Notes under the pieces: model-generated | Told to the model about the DNA's origin: nothing | What the model saw: the letters and a program-made list of their open reading frames with translations, nothing else | The model's database searches: none | Shown here: positions 53,398-57,500 of the stretch, piece by piece | Layout: the number at the start of each line of letters is the position of its first letter | Position numbering within the stretch: the first letter of the stretch is position 1 | Program-made: the position numbers and the translations under genes | NCBI GenBank assembly: GCA_012295275.1 | Contig: CM022671.1 | Location: forward strand, 1,980,832 to 2,038,331 | From: Chrysomallon squamiferum | Lineage: Eukaryota > Mollusca > Gastropoda > Neomphalida > Peltospiridae | Direction of reading: 5' to 3' | DNA: 57,500 nucleotides

Positions 53398-55689
53398 GGG
53401 AAAGTAGATATGTTAGAGGTATCTCTATTGATAGACATAGATAGACGTAGAAGTGGATGGATGGTTGATAGGATGGAGAGACAAAAACATGCATTCTAGC
53501 ACACATACATCATGTAAACATACATACGAACGGACACACATGCGTACATACAAACCAACGTAGGTACATATATACATATACATACATACATATATGCATA
53601 CATAAACACATAGAAGGAAATATACATATGTACATACATGTATAAACACATACACTCATACACAGACTACAGAGAGAGCCATAGAGACAAAGAGACATAG
53701 ACATAAATACGGATATATATAGAGATAGATAGGCAGATAGATACATAGATAGATAGACAGATACATAGATACATAGATACATAGATAGATAGATAGATAG
53801 ACAGACAGATAGATAGAGAGAGAGATAAATAGAGAGATAGATAGACGGACAGACAGAGTTAAATGTATATATGTAGTGAAAGAAAGAAAGAAAGAAATAC
53901 AAATAGGGAAGTAGATATGTAGGTATCTCGACAGATAGACAAAGACAGACGTAGATGTAGGTACATATAAGTAGATAGAGTGTGAAAAACAGATAAATCT
54001 GCTTACTTATTCTCAGGTGAATCCCCACTCTCTCTGTAATTAAAATGAACAAACATTAATTAATTAAACAGACATAAAAAAGTCTGATATAGATAGACAG
54101 ATATAGAGAGGTGAAAAACATGCATTCTGGCACACATACATCATGTAAACATACATACACTCGACACACATGTACACATAAATACCAACGTAGGTACATA
54201 TATACATATACATACATACATATATATATATGACAAACACATAGAAGGAAATATAAATATACACACATGTATAAACACATACACTCATACACAGACTACA
54301 GAGAGAGCCATAGAGACAAAGAGACACAGACATACATACAGATATATATAGAGATAGATAGGGAGATAGATAGATAGATAGATAGATAGATACATAGATA
54401 CATAGATAGATAGATAGATAGATAGACAGATAGATAGATAGATAGATAAATATAGATAGATAGACATAGACAGACAGACAGTTAAATGTATATATGTAGT
54501 GAAAGAAAAAAGAAAGAAAGAAATACAAATAGGGAAGTAGATATGTAGGTATCTCGACAGATAGACAAAGACAGACGTAGAAGTAGGTACATATAAAAAC
54601 AGATAGAGTGTGAAAAACAGATACAATCTTTCTTACTTATTCTCAGCTGAATTCTCAGTCTCTGTCTGTAATTAAAATGAACAAACATTAATTAATTAAA
54701 CAGACATAAAAAGTCTGATATAGATAGACAGATATAGAGAGTGAAAAACATGCATTCTGGCACACATACATCATGTAAACATACATACGAACGGACACAC
54801 ATGCGTACATACAAACCAACGTAGGTACATATATACATATACATACATATATGCATACATAAACACATAGAAGGAAATATACATATGTACACACTTGTAT
54901 AAACACATACACTCATACACAGACTACAGAGAGAGCCATAGAGACAAAGAGACATAGACATACATACATATATATATATATAGATAGATAGATAGGAAGA
55001 TAGATACATAGATAGATAGACAGATAGATACATGGATGGATAGATACATAGATAGATAGATAGATATATTATAGACAGATAGATAGAGAGATAAATAGAG
55101 AGATAGATATTATATACAGTGAGAGAGAAAGTTAAATGTATATATGTAAGAAAGAAAGAAAAAAGAAAGAAAGAAATAGAAATAGGGAAGTAGATATGTA
55201 GGTATCTCGACAGATAGACAAAGACAGACGTAGAAGTAGGTACATATAAATAGATAGAGTGTGTAAAACAGATAAATCTGCTTTCATTCTTTCATTCTGA
55301 GCTGAACCCTCATTCTCTTGAAACCCCACTCTGTCTGTAATTAAAATGAACAAACATTAATTAATTAAACAGACATAAAAAGTCTGATATAGATAGACAG
55401 ATATAGAGAGTGAAAAACATGCATTCTAGCACACATACATCATGCATACATATATACTATACCTACGATACATACATATACATATATTTATATATTCATA
55501 CAGACACATACATACATCCATGCACGCATTCATAAAAATACATACATATATAGATTTATGTATGCATACATAAAACATAGAGAAGGAAACATACATACGT
55601 ACATACATATAAACATGCATGTATATACACACATATGGATTACAGAGAGACAGACATAGAGACATAGAAACACAGACAATCAGACAGAC

Positions 55690-55769
<80 letters not shown>

Positions 55770-56080
55770 CGATCGATAGATAGGTAGATAGATAGACAGA
55801 TAGATAGACAGATAGACAGAGAGAAAGTTACATGTATATGTTCAGTGAAAAAAAGAAAAAAGAAAGAGAAATTGGGAAATGAGTATGTAGGTATCACGAT
55901 TGCTAGACAGACAGGCATAGAAGTAGGTACACATAAATAGACAGAGTGAGAAAAACAGATAAATGTTCTTACTTCCTGTCAGGTGGATTCTTCCTAGTGG
56001 GTCTGTAATTAAAATAAACAAATACCAAAAAAATCTGATATAGACAGACAAATATAGATAATTAAAAACGTGGTTTGTTG
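53398..56080. repeat. Tandem array of five 0.5-0.7 kb units with GATA/CATA cores
   Basis: The anchor GGGAAGTAGATATGTAGGTA or a close variant recurs at 53398, 53906, 54532, 55185 and 55874, giving spacings of about 508, 626, 653 and 689 bp. Each unit combines AGACAG/GATA and CATA microsatellites, a GAAA run and a unique core. The core includes TTAATTAATTAAACAGACAT followed by AAAAGTCTGATATAGATAG (present near 54055, 54690 and 55360; decayed near 56030). The first and last units are the most diverged. Tyr/Ser/Leu/Ile-rich minus-strand frames here are repeat translations. Confidence 0.88.
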
Positions 56081-57109
56081 CATACATTCAAGAATACGAA
56101 CAGGACATACATACATATATATATACATTCATGCATACAAGACATACGTATATCTAATCTATCGATCTCTATCTATCTACCTATCTATCTATCTATCTAT
56201 CCATTTATATATATACATACACACACAGATACAAATATATATAGAGAGAGATTACAGAGAGAGACAAATAAAGAATCAGTCATTATACATACATACATAC
56301 ATACATACATACAACAGATACACACAAACATTTTTGTTTTATTACTATGCTTAATCCAACGAGTTCAGTGTGGTCCATACATCTGTTAATTTAAACATCG
56401 CAGCATTTGTTATAAGCGAAAAAAAGAATGTTATTTATTATGGACATCCTACTACATCATGATACTTAGGTTTTCTTGTACAAATAAAATAAATATTTAA
56501 TTCTAAAAACAAAACGAACCAACCAACCAACAACAATAATAAAACCGTAACAGCAGCAATACCAAAAATACATTAGTAGTCTCTACTTGTGTATGTTTGT
56601 TTTTGTTTTTATGTTTACGATCAAAATATGTAAAATCAGGAGAATTAAAAACACAATTGAAAGAAAAAATTAAACTATAAAAGAATAATTTCTATTTTAA
56701 TCTTTCTGTATTTTCACCATTTTACTGTAAAAATCTGATTGCTATTTATCTATTTATAACGTTAACAGAAATAGTATTTAAATGCATATCTTTCGACTGC
56801 AGTGATCTTGAACTTTGACTTCTATCTTTATTTCAGAAAGTCTTAATAGCATAAAAAGTTAAACAGCTGCAGTCTCATCTTTCTAACAGTGTAGGATATT
56901 CATGTGTAACATGTAAAGTATCAGACAAAAATTAAAACATCAAAGATGATTTTGAGAGAGAAAACCTGGGCCATCATGTGATTGTCTACTCTTTGTTGAT
57001 TAACAAGAAGAAATTTTTGTATTACACTTTTTTTAGTACAAATCACACACCAAGACCTTTGATGAACTTGCTGTGGAAAATGACATAACTGAGATAATGA
57101 ATAACAAAC
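56081..57109. other. Flank of the tandem array and AT-rich non-coding DNA
   Basis: Up to about 56320 come TATC, CATA and TA microsatellites that fade out of the array. Beyond that is AT-rich sequence with no gene seen. Confidence 0.5.
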
Positions 57110-57278
57110 CTAAAATAGCTAGGGTCCGTGCTCGAGTCCATGCGGTAAATGCCGATGCCAATGACGATGCTGGCGCCGATGCCAATGCTGATGCCGATGC
57201 CGATACCGGTATCCAGTCTATCATGATGTTTAGTACGGCTGTCGTTGGAATCTTTAGTCGAATAAGGATCTGGAAGTA
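57110..57278 (-). CDS. Candidate exon of a membrane protein (Gly/Ile-rich segment)
   Basis: A GC-richer island in AT-rich DNA. On the minus strand a possible acceptor (TTTTTCAAAAG, exon from 57278, phase 1) opens a frame reading LPDPYSTKDSNDSR, then a membrane-length hydrophobic run GIGIGISIGIGASIVIGIG, then YRMDSSTDPSYF. It ends at a weak donor (AG|GTTTGT, GT 57109-57108). The hydrophobic run is encoded by imperfect GGCATC hexamers, so it may be a repeat-derived transmembrane helix or just a repeat. The plus strand would read Ala/Asp/Asn repeats. Flanking exons would lie outside the window. Weak acceptor and donor keep confidence low. Confidence 0.3.
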
Positions 57279-57500
57279 CTTTTGAAAAATGAGATCAAAT
57301 TTAAAAAAATATATATATATCTGTATATATGTTCTATGTGTATAAAGGGACTTTATACTAAGCCTTTAGATTCGTTCATCGTTTAATCTTATTTTGTAAA
57401 ATTTAAGAAAAATCAATGAAAGGTGATATAATGGATATCATTGATATGTTATGTAATTTACATATGAAGTTATTGATTTTCAGCTTTATTTACATAGTGT

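Noticed and set aside
53243-56087. Many Tyr-Leu-Ser-Ile minus-strand frames up to 180 codons
   Set aside because: GATA/CATA repeat translations within the tandem array.
57073-57285. Plus-strand Ala/Asp/Asn repeat frame
   Set aside because: Hexamer-repeat translation; the opposite strand gives a more protein-like reading, itself only a candidate.

Overview
The window is eukaryotic nuclear DNA, AT-rich and crowded with very long simple-sequence repeats (CT/AG, TG/CA, AAT, TATG, GATA). The genes have GT-AG introns up to about 15 kb, signal-peptide and modular exons, and TATA/CCAAT/GC-box style promoters. Repeat style plus gene content (secreted von Willebrand A protein, Golgi glycosyltransferase, divergent 7TM receptor) suggest a lophotrochozoan animal, most likely a mollusc. 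The species cannot be fixed from the sequence alone.

Left two thirds (about 6.07-41.21 kb, minus strand): one gene read right to left, which I assembled from splice signals and reading phase. Its eight coding exons are: a signal-peptide exon at 41.2 kb, a Tyr-rich N-terminal exon at 26.0 kb, vWA domain 1 at 13.5-14.0 kb, two Thr-rich linker exons (13.1-13.2 and 10.0 kb), vWA domain 2 at 8.3-8.8 kb, an 11-codon linker at 6.8 kb and vWA domain 3 at 6.1-6.6 kb. Every internal module from vWA1 onward has phase-1 boundaries. The total is exactly 682 codons including stop once one extra base in vWA1 is discounted. The product is predicted to be a secreted extracellular-matrix type protein (matrilin/collagen-VI-like vWA modules). 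The metal-binding MIDAS is intact only in domain 1. A promoter with TATA, CCAAT, GC-box and octamer motifs lies just upstream of exon 1, and a candidate poly(A) signal lies 412 nt past the stop.

Middle (41.6-48.9 kb): no convincing gene. It holds microsatellites, a 40-bp tandem repeat, a probable hAT transposon end and a 1.48-kb-spaced segmental duplication whose copies both begin next to a dinucleotide array.

Right (48.96-51.45 kb, plus strand): an intronless-coding MGAT2-like N-acetylglucosaminyltransferase II gene with one +1 frameshift, followed 400 bp later by an intact 254-aa divergent rhodopsin-like GPCR. From 53.0 to 56.3 kb is a tandem array of 0.5-0.7 kb units made of GATA/CATA microsatellites around a unique core. 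A GC-richer candidate membrane-protein exon (minus strand) lies at 57.1-57.3 kb.

The two frameshifts, in unrelated genes, are both +1 in 3-base homopolymers, with everything else intact. Sequencing or assembly indels are therefore a serious alternative to pseudogenes. No RNA genes, CRISPR arrays or complete mobile elements were recognised.
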